Source: Nocardioides alkalitolerans DSM 16699 | GTDB lineage: Bacteria > Actinomycetota > Actinomycetes > Propionibacteriales > Nocardioidaceae | Reading direction: 5' to 3' | Length of the DNA: 64,000 bases | NCBI RefSeq assembly: GCF_000426525.1 | Contig: NZ_AUFN01000010.1 | Coordinates: forward strand, 62,001-126,000 | In this document: positions 37,588 through 46,787 of the stretch, piece by piece | Layout: each line of letters starts with the position of its first letter | Numbering within the stretch: the first letter of the stretch is position 1 | Notes under the pieces: model-generated | The model's database searches: none | Told to the model about the DNA's origin: nothing | Seen by the model: the letters and a program-made list of their open reading frames with translations, nothing else | Made by a program: the position numbers and the translations under genes

Positions 37588-40116
37588 ATGGCCCGTCGTA
37601 GCACCCCCGAACCCCTGCCGGACGACGTCGAGGAGAACATCCTCGACATCGACGTCTCCGACGAGATGCGCAACTCGTTCCTGGAGTACGCCTACTCCGT
37701 CATCTACTCCCGGGCGCTGCCCGACGCGCGCGACGGCCTCAAGCCCGTGCAGCGCCGGATCCTCTACACGATGAACGACATGGGCCTGCGGCCCGACCGG
37801 GGCCACGTGAAGTCGGCCCGCGTGGTCGGCGAGGTGATGGGCCGCCTCCACCCGCACGGCGACGGCGCGATCTACGACGCCCTGGTGCGCCAGGCGCAGC
37901 CGTTCGCCGTACGCGTGCCGATGATCGACGGTCACGGCAACTTCGGCTCCCCCGACGACCCGCCGGCCGCCATGCGCTACACGGAGTGCCGGATGGCGCC
38001 CGCCGCGGTCGCGATGACCGCGTCGATCGACGAGGAGACGGTCGACTTCCGGCCGAACTACGACTCCCGCGAGCTCGAGCCCGCCGTGCTGCCCGCGGCG
38101 ATCCCCACGCTCGTGGTCAACGGCACGACCGGCATCGCCGTCGGCATGGCCACGAACTGCGCCCCCCACAACCTCGTCGAGGTCGTGCAGGCGCTGCGGC
38201 ACCTCATCACGGACCCGGCGGCCGGCATCGACGACCTGATGCGCTTCATCCCCGGCCCCGACCTGCCCACCGGCGGCAAGATCGTGGGCCTCGACGGCAT
38301 CCGCGACGCCTACGAGACCGGGCGCGGCTCCTTCAAGATGCGGGCCACGGCACGCATCGAGACGATCGGGCGGCGCAAGGGCATCGTCGTCACCGAGCTG
38401 CCGTACGGCGTGGGCACCGAGAAGGTCGTGGCCCGCATCAAGGACCTGGTGCTGTCGAAGAAGCTCGTGGGCATCTCCGACATCAAGGACCTCACCGACC
38501 GGGAGAAGGGCCTCAACCTGGTCATCGAGATCAAGAACGGCATCAACCCCGAGGCCCTCCTGGAGCAGCTCTACAAGCAGACGCCGATGGAGGACTCCTT
38601 CGGCATCAACGCGGTCGCGCTCGTCGAGGGCCAGCCCCGCACCCTGGGGCTCAAGGAGATGCTGACGGTCTTCCTCGCCCACCGGTACGACGTGGTGCGC
38701 CGCCGCTCGGCCTTCCGCCGCCGCAAGGCCGCCGAGCGCCTGCACCTCCTGGAGGGGCTCCTGCTCGCCCTCGTCGACATCGACGAGGTCATCCAGGTGA
38801 TCCGCACGAGCGACGACACCGGGGCCGCCCGCGGCCGCCTGATGACGGTCTTCGACCTCTCCCTCCTCCAGGCCGACTACATCCTCGAGATGCAGCTGCG
38901 GCGGCTCACCCGGTTCAGCAAGCTCGACATCGAGCAGGAGGCCGACGAGAAGCGCCGCACGATCGAGGACCTCGACGAGATCCTCGGCGACGAGGCCCGC
39001 CTGCGCGCCGTCGTCTCCGACGAGCTGGCCGAGATCGCCCGGGAGCACGGCACGCCGCGGCGCACGGTCCTCCTCGAGTCGGCGGGCATGCCCGCCACGG
39101 CGACGGTGCCGCTCGAGGTCGCCGACGACCCCTGCCTCGTGCTGCTCTCCTCCGGCGGGCTGCTGGCCCGCACGCGTACGGCGCAGACGCCCGGCAGCGG
39201 CGAGGGCCGCTCCCAGCACGACGTCGTCACGTCGGTCGTGCGCACCACCGCCCGCGGCGAGGTCGGGGTCCTCACCACGCACGGCCGGGTGGTGCGCCTC
39301 GGCGTGGTCGACCTGCCCCAGCTGCCCGACACGGCGAGCGACCCGCACCTCAGCGGCGGCCACCCCGTCAGCGAGTTCGTGGCGCTCCAGGGCACCGAGC
39401 GGGTGCTCGCCCTCACGGCCCTGCCGACCGACGGACCTGGTCTCGCGCTCGGCACCCGCCAGGGCGTCGTCAAGCGCGTCAACCCCGAGGTGCCGAACCG
39501 CGACGAGTGGGAGGTCGTGCGCCTGGCCGACGGCGACGAGGTCGTCGGCGCGGTCGAGCTCACGACGGGCGAGGAGGAGCTGTGCTTCGTCTCCTCCGAC
39601 GCCCAGCTGCTCCACTTCTCGGCCGCGGGGGTGCGTCCGCAGGGGCGGGCCGGCGGCGGCATGGCCGGCATCAAGCTCGGGGCGGGCCAGCAGGTCGTGC
39701 ACTTCGGGGCGTTCACCCCCGGCCGCGACGACCACGAGGCCGTCGTCGTCACGGTCTCGGGCGCGTCCACGGCCCTGCCCGGCACCCAGGTCGGCGCCGC
39801 GAAGGTGACGCCCTTCTCGGAGTACCCCGCCAAGGGGCGCGCGACGGGCGGCGTCCGCTGCCACCGCTTCCTCAAGGGCGAGGACACGCTGCTCCTCGCC
39901 TGGGCCGGGCCGGGTCCGGCCCGGGCCGCGGCCGGTTCCGGCGCCCCCGTCGAGCTGCCCGACGCCGACGGGCGCCGCGACGGCTCGGGCGTGCCGCTGG
40001 CCCAGCCGGTGGTGGCCGTGGGCTCCCCCGTGGTCGCCCTGGTCGTGGGCACGACGACGGCCGGTGACGGCCCCGCAGGAACGCCCGTGCCGCCGACCTC
40101 CGATGTGGAAGGCTGA
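37588..40116 (+). CDS. parC: DNA topoisomerase IV subunit A (GyrA/ParC family)
   Basis: 842 aa. Breakage-reunion domain with [19 protein letters not shown], catalytic Tyr131 in AAMRYTECR, GyrA-box-poor C-terminal beta-pinwheel ([40 protein letters not shown]). Forms a type IIA topoisomerase with the GyrB/ParE-like subunit at 43984-46047. In the quinolone region [11 protein letters not shown], Gly93 stands where E. coli GyrA has Ser83. The C-terminus is extended by an Ala/Pro/Gly tail. lprG follows after 5 nt. Confidence 0.93.
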   Translation: MARRSTPEPLPDDVEENILDIDVSDEMRNSFLEYAYSVIYSRALPDARDGLKPVQRRILYTMNDMGLRPDRGHVKSARVVGEVMGRLHPHGDGAIYDALVRQAQPFAVRVPMIDGHGNFGSPDDPPAAMRYTECRMAPAAVAMTASIDEETVDFRPNYDSRELEPAVLPAAIPTLVVNGTTGIAVGMATNCAPHNLVEVVQALRHLITDPAAGIDDLMRFIPGPDLPTGGKIVGLDGIRDAYETGRGSFKMRATARIETIGRRKGIVVTELPYGVGTEKVVARIKDLVLSKKLVGISDIKDLTDREKGLNLVIEIKNGINPEALLEQLYKQTPMEDSFGINAVALVEGQPRTLGLKEMLTVFLAHRYDVVRRRSAFRRRKAAERLHLLEGLLLALVDIDEVIQVIRTSDDTGAARGRLMTVFDLSLLQADYILEMQLRRLTRFSKLDIEQEADEKRRTIEDLDEILGDEARLRAVVSDELAEIAREHGTPRRTVLLESAGMPATATVPLEVADDPCLVLLSSGGLLARTRTAQTPGSGEGRSQHDVVTSVVRTTARGEVGVLTTHGRVVRLGVVDLPQLPDTASDPHLSGGHPVSEFVALQGTERVLALTALPTDGPGLALGTRQGVVKRVNPEVPNRDEWEVVRLADGDEVVGAVELTTGEEELCFVSSDAQLLHFSAAGVRPQGRAGGGMAGIKLGAGQQVVHFGAFTPGRDDHEAVVVTVSGASTALPGTQVGAAKVTPFSEYPAKGRATGGVRCHRFLKGEDTLLLAWAGPGPARAAAGSGAPVELPDADGRRDGSGVPLAQPVVAVGSPVVALVVGTTTAGDGPAGTPVPPTSDVEG

Positions 40117-40121
40117 CCGCC

Positions 40122-40901
40122 ATGGAGAACCCCCAGCCCGGAGCCGACGACGCCCCGGCTCCCCGCCGCCGTCGCCCCTGGCTGGTCGGCCTCGTCGCGG
40201 TCGTCGTGCTCGTCGTCGTGGCGTTCGTCGTCCTCAGCCTGACGCGGGACGACTTCGGGCCCGATCTCGACTTCTCGCGGCCCGCCGCGGAGCCCGAGGA
40301 CGTGCTGAAGGACGCGAAGGCCAACCTCGACGAGACCGAGGGCGTCAAGATCGCCATCACCGCCGAGGACATCCCGGAGGACCTCCAGACGGGCCTGGTG
40401 AGCGCCGACGGCACCGCCGTGCGGCCCGCCTCGTTCTCCGGTGAGATCTCCGTGCGCGCCTCCGGCTTCGCCGCGACCGCCGACGTCATCGCCGTCGACG
40501 GCACGACGTACGTCAAGGGCGCCGTGATCTTCCCGGACTGGACGCCGATCGAGCCGGACCAGTTCAACGCCCCGGACCCGAGCACCCTCCTCGACCCCGA
40601 CGCCGGCATCTCCGGGTTCCTCACCGCGCTCGACGACGTCGAGGTCGGCGAGGCGCAGCGCGACGAGTCCGACGGCTCGCTGGTGCTCACGCCGTACTCG
40701 GGCACGCTGCCCGCCGAGACCGTGCGCACCCTGATCCCGGGCGCCCAGGACGGCGAGTTCGACACCACCTACCTCATCGACGACGACGGCTTCCTGCGCG
40801 AGGCCCGGCTCAGCGGGGCGTTCTACCCGGACGAGGACGACATGACGTACGTCGTCACGTTCGCCGACTACGGCGAGACCATCGAGATCGTCGAGCCGTG
40901 A
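40122..40901 (+). CDS. lprG: LppX/LprAFG-family protein, membrane-anchored (LprG-like)
   Basis: 259 aa. N-terminus PRRRRPWLVGLVAVVVLVVV forms an uncleaved helix with no lipobox Cys, unlike mycobacterial LprG. The rest has the LprG fold segments: EPEDVLKDAKANLDETEGVK, SGEISVRASGFAATADVIAV, GTTYVKGAVIFPDWTPIEPD, DDDGFLREARLSGAFYPDED. In mycobacteria LprG carries triacylated lipids and LAM and works with the P55 transporter encoded next to it; here the next gene, overlapping as GTGA, is a P55-like MFS. Role inferred from that pair. Confidence 0.85.
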   Translation: MENPQPGADDAPAPRRRRPWLVGLVAVVVLVVVAFVVLSLTRDDFGPDLDFSRPAAEPEDVLKDAKANLDETEGVKIAITAEDIPEDLQTGLVSADGTAVRPASFSGEISVRASGFAATADVIAVDGTTYVKGAVIFPDWTPIEPDQFNAPDPSTLLDPDAGISGFLTALDDVEVGEAQRDESDGSLVLTPYSGTLPAETVRTLIPGAQDGEFDTTYLIDDDGFLREARLSGAFYPDEDDMTYVVTFADYGETIEIVEP

Positions 40902-42661
40902 GGCTCGCGCCGGCCGACCGCGCCCTCCTCGCGCTCGCGGCCGTCGCCGTCGCGATCGCGGCGGCCGACACGTACGTCGTCGTGCTCGCCCTGCCCGAGA
41001 TGAGCGCGGCCGCGGGCATCGAGACCGTCGAGCTCCAGCGGGCCGCGCCGATCATCTCGGGCTTCCTGCTCGGGTACGTCGCGATGCTCCCCCTCATCGG
41101 GCGCGTCGCCGACCTGCAGGGCCGCGTGCCGGTGCTGCTCATGTCGCTGGTCGTCTTCGCGGTCGGCTCGGGCCTCACCGCGCTGGCCTACGACCTGCCC
41201 ACGATGGTGGGCGGCCGCTTCCTCCAGGGCGTGGGCGGCGGCGGGCTCATCCCGGCCACCATGGCCCTGGTCGCCGACCTCTTCCCCGTGGAGCGCCGCG
41301 GCCTGCCGCTCGGTCTCGTGTCCGCCGTGCAGGAGCTGGGCAGCGTGCTCGGCCCGGTCCTCGGCGCCGGCGTGCTCGCGGTCGCCACCTGGCGCGGGAT
41401 CTTCGCCCTCAACCTCGTCGCCGGTCTCGTCCTGCTCGTCGCCGTGCGCGTGCTCTCCCGCCGCTCGGCGGCGCCCGAGGTCGCGGAGGCCGCACCCCCA
41501 CCGCGGCGCTCGCCCGACGTCCTCTCCTGGCTGCTCCTCCTCGTCGTGACGGTGGCCGGCGCGCTCACGTTCCTGCGGCCCCCGGCGCTGCTGCGGGACC
41601 TGGTCTGGGGCCAGCTCTTCATCTCGTACGCTGGCACGAACCGCTGGGCGTCCCCCGTCGGCCTGCTGACGCTCGCCGCCCTGGCCGCCCTGCTCGTGTG
41701 GTCGGTCGCGGCCACCCGTCCGCTTCTGGACCTGCGCCGGTGGGGTCGTGCCCTCGCCGCGGCCGACCTGCCGGGCGCCGCGCTCCTCGCCGTCGCCCTC
41801 GGCGGCGTCATCCTGGCGTTCGGCACCGGCGACCCCGAGGTGCAGGTGTTCTCCGACCAGGGCCACTGGTACCTCGTGGGCTCCGCCGTCGCCACCGTGC
41901 TGCTCGTCGTCCACCTGCGCCGCGCCTCGGCGCCCCTGCTCCCCCGTACCGCGCTGCGCGCCCGGCCCGCCTGGGGCGGCCTCCTGGTCAGCCTCTTCGT
42001 CGGCGCGGCCCTGATCGCCGCGGTCGTGGCGATCCCGCTGTTCGCGCGCACCACGACCTACCCGGACTCGCAGGTGCTGGCCTCGCTCGTGCTGGTCCGG
42101 TTCCTCGTCGCCCTGCCCGTCGGGGCCGTGGCCGGTGGCTGGCTGCTGCGCCGGTACGACGCGGGCCCCGTCGCCGGGGTCGGCATGCTGCTCACCGCCG
42201 GCGGGTTCGCCTGGATGTCCACCTGGGACGCCGAGGCGCTCGACGGCCTGGTCGCCAACGTGCCCCTGCTCCTGGCCGGCCTCGGGTTCGGGCTCGCGCT
42301 GGCACCGATCAACGCCGCCGTGCTCGCGACCACCGACGACGACGTCCACGGGCTGGCGTCCGCCCTCGTCGTGGTCGCCCGGATGGTCGGCATGCTCGTC
42401 GGGATCTCCGCCCTGACCTCGCTCGGGCTGCGCGCGTTCTACCGGGAACGCGACGGGCTCCCGCTGGTCGGCGAGGTGTGCGGCGACGAGGGCACGTGCA
42501 AGGAGTACAACGCCCTGCTGCTCGACGCCGCGCTCACGCAGGAGCAGGTCGTCTTCGCCGGGGCGGCCGTCTGCGCCCTCGTCGCGGCGCTCCTGGCCGT
42601 GGCCCTGTTCCGGGGCGCGCCGACACGCGGCAGCCAGCGCCCGGGCCTGCTCATCGGGTGA
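40898..42661 (+). CDS. 14-helix MFS exporter, P55-like (DHA2 type)
   Basis: 587 aa with about 14 membrane helices. Motif A-like MLPLIGRVADLQGRVPVLLM and motif C-like SAVQELGSVLGPVLGAGVL, the mark of drug:H+ antiporters. Position behind lprG and the GTGA overlap match lprG-Rv1410c of mycobacteria, which together export lipid and drugs. A cytosolic loop at about residue 190 is Pro/Arg-rich. A short extracellular Cys pair (CGDEGTC) sits before the last helix. Confidence 0.9.
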   Translation: MRLAPADRALLALAAVAVAIAAADTYVVVLALPEMSAAAGIETVELQRAAPIISGFLLGYVAMLPLIGRVADLQGRVPVLLMSLVVFAVGSGLTALAYDLPTMVGGRFLQGVGGGGLIPATMALVADLFPVERRGLPLGLVSAVQELGSVLGPVLGAGVLAVATWRGIFALNLVAGLVLLVAVRVLSRRSAAPEVAEAAPPPRRSPDVLSWLLLLVVTVAGALTFLRPPALLRDLVWGQLFISYAGTNRWASPVGLLTLAALAALLVWSVAATRPLLDLRRWGRALAAADLPGAALLAVALGGVILAFGTGDPEVQVFSDQGHWYLVGSAVATVLLVVHLRRASAPLLPRTALRARPAWGGLLVSLFVGAALIAAVVAIPLFARTTTYPDSQVLASLVLVRFLVALPVGAVAGGWLLRRYDAGPVAGVGMLLTAGGFAWMSTWDAEALDGLVANVPLLLAGLGFGLALAPINAAVLATTDDDVHGLASALVVVARMVGMLVGISALTSLGLRAFYRERDGLPLVGEVCGDEGTCKEYNALLLDAALTQEQVVFAGAAVCALVAALLAVALFRGAPTRGSQRPGLLIG

Positions 42662-42692
42662 ACCACCCGGGCACGCCCCCGACCACGTCGGT

Positions 42693-42698
42693 TATCTT
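42693..42698 (+). promoter_or_regulatory. -10 box of the carbonic anhydrase gene, leaderless type
   Basis: TATCTT, 7 nt before the GTG at 42706. Confidence 0.5.
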
Positions 42699-42705
42699 GC
42701 GATCC

Positions 42706-43200
42706 GTGAGCGCCTTCGACGATCTCCTCGAGTCCAACCGTGCCTTCTCCGAGACCTTCGCCCTCGGCGGCTTCGACGGCATCGCCCACGCGGGCGTCGC
42801 CATCGTGACGTGCATGGACAGCCGGATCGACCCCCTGGCCATGGTCGGCCTGAAGGCGGGCGACGCGAAGATCTTCCGCAACCCCGGCGGTCGGGTGACG
42901 CCCCAGGCGCTCGAGGCGCTCGTGATGGGCGTCCACCTGCTGAACGTGCAGCGCATCCTCGTGGTGCCGCACACCCGCTGCGCCGTCGCCTCGAACAGCG
43001 AGGAGGAGCTGCGTGCCCGCGTCGCCGAGTCCGCCGGGGTCGACGCGGCCTGGCAGACGTTCCACGTCGTGCGCGACCAGCAGGCGAGCCTCGCCGAGGA
43101 CGTGCACAAGGTGCAGTCGCACCCGCTCATCCCGGCGACCGTCGAGGTCGGCGGCTTCATCTACGACGTCGACAGCGGCCTGCTCGAGCCCTTCGTCTGA
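42706..43200 (+). CDS. Beta-class carbonic anhydrase-like protein
   Basis: 164 aa. Zinc ligands and active-site dyad of the short beta-CA type: CMDSR (Cys36, Asp38, Arg40), HTRC (His89, Cys92), plus FRNPGGRVTPQALEAL. Interconverts CO2 and bicarbonate in the cytosol. It begins at a GTG with TATCTT seven nt upstream. The longer frame is a shadow of the MFS gene. Confidence 0.92.
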   Translation: MSAFDDLLESNRAFSETFALGGFDGIAHAGVAIVTCMDSRIDPLAMVGLKAGDAKIFRNPGGRVTPQALEALVMGVHLLNVQRILVVPHTRCAVASNSEEELRARVAESAGVDAAWQTFHVVRDQQASLAEDVHKVQSHPLIPATVEVGGFIYDVDSGLLEPFV

Positions 43201-43240
43201 GTCGACGGGGGCGGGTCGGCCCGCGGCCGGACCCGACCGC

Positions 43241-43286
43241 GACGTCATCCGGACCGGGGCCCCGACGCCACCGTTCGGATGACGTC
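43241..43286 (+). repeat. Inverted repeat downstream of the carbonic anhydrase
   Basis: GACGTCATCCG (43241-43251) and CGGATGACGTC (43276-43286) are perfect inverted copies around 24 nt. It could act as a terminator or operator; there is no T run. The 43201-43435 gap holds no other feature I can see. Confidence 0.7.
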
Positions 43287-43435
43287 CCGCCCGAGCCGTC
43301 CGGAACCGCCTCAGCCGCATCGGGACGTCCTACGGACCGTGCACCCCGGACCACCATCCGGAGGACGACCCGGCGAGCCTTCTGACGCCCCGGCGAGCCG
43401 CGCCGGGCGTCGGGCGCGTCCCAGTCGACGTCAGG

Positions 43436-43912
43436 TCAGCGGGACCCGTCGAGCAGCTCGCGGTCGCCCAGGAGGTCGTCGAGATCGAACGTCGCCTGCT
43501 CGACCCGACCGGGCGACGAGCAGAGGGTCGGCTTGGGCACCTCGCGCACGGTGATGACGACCTCGTCGTCCGTCTCCCGCACGGTGTGGTCGCCCGGGGC
43601 CGCGCACGGCTGGGCGTCCCACGACACGGTCACCGACGAGCCGTCGACCACCGGGTCGCGCCAGCCCACGGGCTCGCCCTCCGACGGCTCGAAGGCGGCC
43701 CGCACCAGCACGACGGCTCCGACGACCACGACCAGGAAGGCGACGAAGCCAGCCGCCAGGATGATCCACTGGCGCCGCGACGTCCCCCGGTCGTCGTCGG
43801 TGGGATCGTCGAACCCGTCGTCGACCTCGGGCTCGTCGTAGCCGTCTCCCGGCTCCTCGACGTCCCCGAACAGAAAGCTCTTCTCCTCGACCACCGACCC
43901 AGGATCACACAC
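43436..43912 (-). CDS. Hypothetical membrane-anchored protein
   Basis: 158 aa. An acidic cytosolic N-terminus (GDVEEPGDGYDEPEVDDGFD), one helix at about 48-70 (IILAAGFVAFLVVVVGAVVL) and a small extracytoplasmic domain with two Cys (QPCAAPG and TLCSSPG) that could form a disulfide. I do not recognise the family. Start uncertain: GTG at 43912, or a GTG six codons later; neither has a good ribosome site. Confidence 0.75.
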   Translation of the reverse strand: MCDPGSVVEEKSFLFGDVEEPGDGYDEPEVDDGFDDPTDDDRGTSRRQWIILAAGFVAFLVVVVGAVVLVRAAFEPSEGEPVGWRDPVVDGSSVTVSWDAQPCAAPGDHTVRETDDEVVITVREVPKPTLCSSPGRVEQATFDLDDLLGDRELLDGSR

Positions 43913-43983
43913 TCCCGGAGGGTCCGCGGACCAGCGTCGGAGCGACTCCGCTCACGTGGGCGACCCGGGCGCGTGCCCCTCGG

Positions 43984-46047
43984 TCAGACGTCGATCGCGT
44001 CGCGGTCGACGCTGTAGCTGCCCGCGACGATGAACTCCTTGCGGGGGGCGACGTCGGAGCCCATCAGCAGCTCGAAGACCGACGAGGCGTCGACGGCGTC
44101 GTCGACGGTGAGCCGCCGCAGCGTGCGGTGGCGGGGGTCCATCGTCGTCTCGGCCAGCTGCTGGGCGTCCATCTCGCCGAGGCCCTTGTAGCGCTGCACC
44201 GGGTCCTTCCACCGCAGGTTCTTGCGCTTGAGCTCGGCCAGCTTCCGCTGCAGCTCGGCGTCGGAGTAGGTGTAGACGTACTTCTCCATGCCCTTGCGCG
44301 GGTTGGAGAGCTCGATGCGGTGCAGCGGCGGCACGGCCGAGAACACCCGGCCTGCCGTGATGAGGTCGGGCATGTAGCGGAAGAACAGCGTCGCGAGCAG
44401 GCACCGGATGTGGGCACCGTCGGAGTCGGCGTCCGCCATGAAGATGATGCGGCCGTAGCGGGCGGCGTCCAGCTCGAACGACCGGCCGGTGCCGGCGCCG
44501 ACGACCTGGATGATCGAGGCGCACTCGGCGTTCTTGAGCATGTCGGCCACCGAGGCCTTCTGCACGTTGAGGATCTTTCCGCGGATGGGCAACAGGGCCT
44601 GGAACTCCGAGTTGCGCGCCAGCTTCGCCGTGCCCAGCGCGGAGTCGCCCTCGACGATGAACAGCTCGCTGCGCTCGGTGTCGGTCGAGCGGCAGTCGGC
44701 GAGCTTCGCGGGCAGGGCGGAGGACTCGAGCGCGTTCTTGCGGCGCTGGGTCTCCTTGTGCTGACGGGCGGCGAGGCGGGTCTTGGACGCTCCGACCACC
44801 TTCTCCATCACCAGCTTCGCCTGGGCCTTCTCGGCCTTCTTGGTGCTGGTGAGGAACTCCTTGAGCTCGCGCGCCACGACCTTGCGCACGATCCCGCGGG
44901 CTGCGGGCGTGCCGAGGATCTCCTTCGTCTGGCCCTCGAACTGGGGCTCGGCGAGGCGCACCGTGACGACGGTGGTCAGGCCCTCGAGCACGTCGTCCTT
45001 GATGACGTCGGTGTCGCCCTGCTTGAGCGCCTTGGTGGTGCGCAGCACCTCGTTGAAGGTGCGGGTGACCGCCTGCTCGAAACCGCTGACGTGGGTGCCG
45101 CCCTTGGGCGTGGCGATGACGTTGACGTAGGAGCGGAGCACGGTGTCGTAGCCCGTGCCCCAGCGCGCGGCCACGTCGACGACGAGCTCGCGCTCCACGT
45201 CCTGGGGTGTCATGTGGCCCTTGGCGTCGAGCACCGGGACCGTCTCGGTGAAGGTGTCGGTGCCCCGGAGCCGGAGGATGTCGGTGACCGGCTCACCGTC
45301 GGCGAGGAAGTCGACGTACTCGGCGATGCCGCCGTCGTGGAGGAACGTCTCCTCCCGCGGCTCGTCACCGCGCAGGTCGCGGATCACCAGCTGCAGGCCC
45401 GGGACGATGAAGGCGGTCTGGCGGGCGCGCACCACGAGGTCGTCGTAGACGAACGCCGCGTCCTTCGTGAAGATCTGGCGGTCGGGCCAGAACCGCACCC
45501 GCGTGCCCGTCGGCGACTTCGCGGTGACGCGGGAGCCGCGCCGGGTCAGGCCCGACCGGACCTCGAACTCGGCCGCGGGCCCGTCGCCGGTGAAGACACC
45601 GGGGACTCCCCGCCGGAAGGACATGCCCTGCAGCGCGGGCGGACGCTCGATGTCGACGTCGAGCCGCGACGAGAGCGCGTTGACCACGGAGGCGCCGACG
45701 CCGTGCAGGCCGCCCGAGGCCGCGTACGAGCCGCCGCCGAACTTTCCGCCGGCGTGCAGCTTCGTGTAGACGACCTCGACGCCGGGCAGGCCCGTCTTGG
45801 GCTCCTTGTCGACCGGGATGCCGCGCCCGTCGTCGTGCACCTCGACGGAGTCGTCGGCGTGGATCGTCACCTCGATGCGGCTCGCGTGGCCACCGAGGGC
45901 CTCGTCGACGCCGTTGTCGATGATCTCCCAGACGCAGTGCATCAGGCCCCGGGTGTCGGTGGAGCCGATGTACATGCCCGGACGCTTGCGGACGGCCTCC
46001 AGGCCCTCGAGGACCAGGAGGTTGGCTGCGTTGTAGGCCGTGTCGAT
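43984..46047 (-). CDS. parE: DNA topoisomerase IV subunit B (GyrB/ParE family), apparent ATC start
   Basis: 687 aa counted from an ATC at 46047. GHKL ATPase: AANLLVLEGLEAVRKRPGMY, CVWEIIDNGVDEALGG, DDGRGIPVDKE, LHGVGASVVNAL; Toprim: IVEGDSALGTAK and MADADSDGAHIRC. The ATG at 45975 lies inside RKRPGMYIG and would remove a conserved helix. Reading upstream in frame to the TGA at 46183-46185 I find no ATG, GTG or TTG. AGGAG (46059-46055) lies 7 nt before ATC GAC ACG GCC TAC. This matches a rare AUC start, or a sequence error at this codon. Partner of ParC at 37588. Confidence 0.9.
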   Translation of the reverse strand: MDTAYNAANLLVLEGLEAVRKRPGMYIGSTDTRGLMHCVWEIIDNGVDEALGGHASRIEVTIHADDSVEVHDDGRGIPVDKEPKTGLPGVEVVYTKLHAGGKFGGGSYAASGGLHGVGASVVNALSSRLDVDIERPPALQGMSFRRGVPGVFTGDGPAAEFEVRSGLTRRGSRVTAKSPTGTRVRFWPDRQIFTKDAAFVYDDLVVRARQTAFIVPGLQLVIRDLRGDEPREETFLHDGGIAEYVDFLADGEPVTDILRLRGTDTFTETVPVLDAKGHMTPQDVERELVVDVAARWGTGYDTVLRSYVNVIATPKGGTHVSGFEQAVTRTFNEVLRTTKALKQGDTDVIKDDVLEGLTTVVTVRLAEPQFEGQTKEILGTPAARGIVRKVVARELKEFLTSTKKAEKAQAKLVMEKVVGASKTRLAARQHKETQRRKNALESSALPAKLADCRSTDTERSELFIVEGDSALGTAKLARNSEFQALLPIRGKILNVQKASVADMLKNAECASIIQVVGAGTGRSFELDAARYGRIIFMADADSDGAHIRCLLATLFFRYMPDLITAGRVFSAVPPLHRIELSNPRKGMEKYVYTYSDAELQRKLAELKRKNLRWKDPVQRYKGLGEMDAQQLAETTMDPRHRTLRRLTVDDAVDASSVFELLMGSDVAPRKEFIVAGSYSVDRDAIDV

Positions 46048-46109
46048 GGGAGTGCTCCTCGTGCGGTGCGTGCCGTGGCGGCCGCGACGCCTGCGCGACC
46101 TGCGTCCGC

Positions 46110-46115
46110 AATCTA
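46110..46115 (-). promoter_or_regulatory. -10 candidate of parE
   Basis: TAGATT on the minus strand, 62 nt before the ATC start; gives a leader of about 55 nt with AGGAG. No clear -35. Confidence 0.4.
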
Positions 46116-46434
46116 CCGGCGGGCGGGGACAACGCCGCGGCAGCGCCCCCGGGAACCTCGGACCAATCCGTCGGGCCCGGGGTCACGAACCCGACACGAA
46201 AGACGATCACTTGCCCGGAAATGCGACACGTCCGTCCGTCGAGGGGCCAGGATGCTCGTACGGCACGACCCGCAACGGAGCGGGGCACGGCTGGAGCCAC
46301 CAGCCGCAGGCAGCAGCCCGACGGCGCGACCCCGGTCTCACGATTGGGTGTCGGGGCATCGGGGTACAGCACGTCGTGATGGGATCGACAGGTCATCCCG
46401 ACCCGGGGACCGTGGGAATGTTTTCCCCGGCCGC

Positions 46435-46440
46435 TAGGTT
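46435..46440 (+). promoter_or_regulatory. -10 candidate of the DUF7455 gene
   Basis: TAGGTT, with GGGAAT 15 nt upstream. The predicted leader is about 28 nt and contains GAGG before the GTG at 46475. Confidence 0.4.
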
Positions 46441-46474
46441 GGGCAAGGCACCGATGAAGAGAAATGAGGCCGAT

Positions 46475-46693
46475 GTGACTACTGCAGTTGCCCCCAACTC
46501 CGCGGCACTGACCGCGACGGACCGTTGCGACCGCTGCGGCGCCCAGGCCTACCTGCGTGTCGAGCTCAGCAGCGGCGGTGAGCTCCTTTTCTGTGCCCAC
46601 CACGCCCGCCAGCACGGCGACGCTCTCAAGGAGGTCGCGAGCCACGTGCAGGACGAGACCCACAAGCTCTCCGGCTCCTCCAACGAGGGCTGA
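46475..46693 (+). CDS. DUF7455 small zinc-ribbon-like protein
   Basis: 72 aa. Contains LTATDRCDRCGAQAYLRVEL and GGELLFCAHHARQHGDALKE: a CxxC and a CxHH, a likely zinc site. Start at the GTG (MTTAVAPNS) is chosen because GAGG lies 5 nt upstream and homologues begin there; an ATG at 46454 would add seven residues. A conserved actinobacterial protein of unknown role. Confidence 0.85.
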   Translation: MTTAVAPNSAALTATDRCDRCGAQAYLRVELSSGGELLFCAHHARQHGDALKEVASHVQDETHKLSGSSNEG

Positions 46694-46715
46694 CCACGCA
46701 CCACCGGCACCACCC

Positions 46716-46751
46716 ACGACGACCCCGGACCTCCTGGTCCGGGGTCGTCGT
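46716..46751 (+). terminator. Hairpin terminator
   Basis: A perfect 16-bp stem (46716-46731 with 46736-46751) and loop TCCT follow the DUF7455 gene. No T run. Confidence 0.8.
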
Positions 46752-46787
46752 GCGTCCGGGCACGACAGGACCTGCGAGGATCACCCC

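Larger units (their letters stand above)
46048..46474. other. 427-nt divergent intergenic region, no gene
   Basis: Lies between parE (minus) and the DUF7455 gene (plus). An open frame crosses it but has no family-like sequence. It holds the parE AGGAG (46055-46059), a parE -10 candidate TAGATT at 46115-46110 and a -10 candidate TAGGTT at 46435-46440 for the downstream gene. About 46190-46230 is less GC-rich than its surroundings. Confidence 0.6.

Noticed and set aside
43201..43435. Possible small gene between carbonic anhydrase and the 43912 protein
   Set aside because: Short frames here have no ribosome site or recognisable sequence.
44128..46437. A 769-codon open frame opposite parE
   Set aside because: Antisense shadow with no recognisable domain; parE motifs are intact on the other strand.
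46040..46474. N-terminal extension of the DUF7455 protein
   Set aside because: The open frame continues upstream, but it has no conserved sequence and the ribosome site and family start point to 46475.
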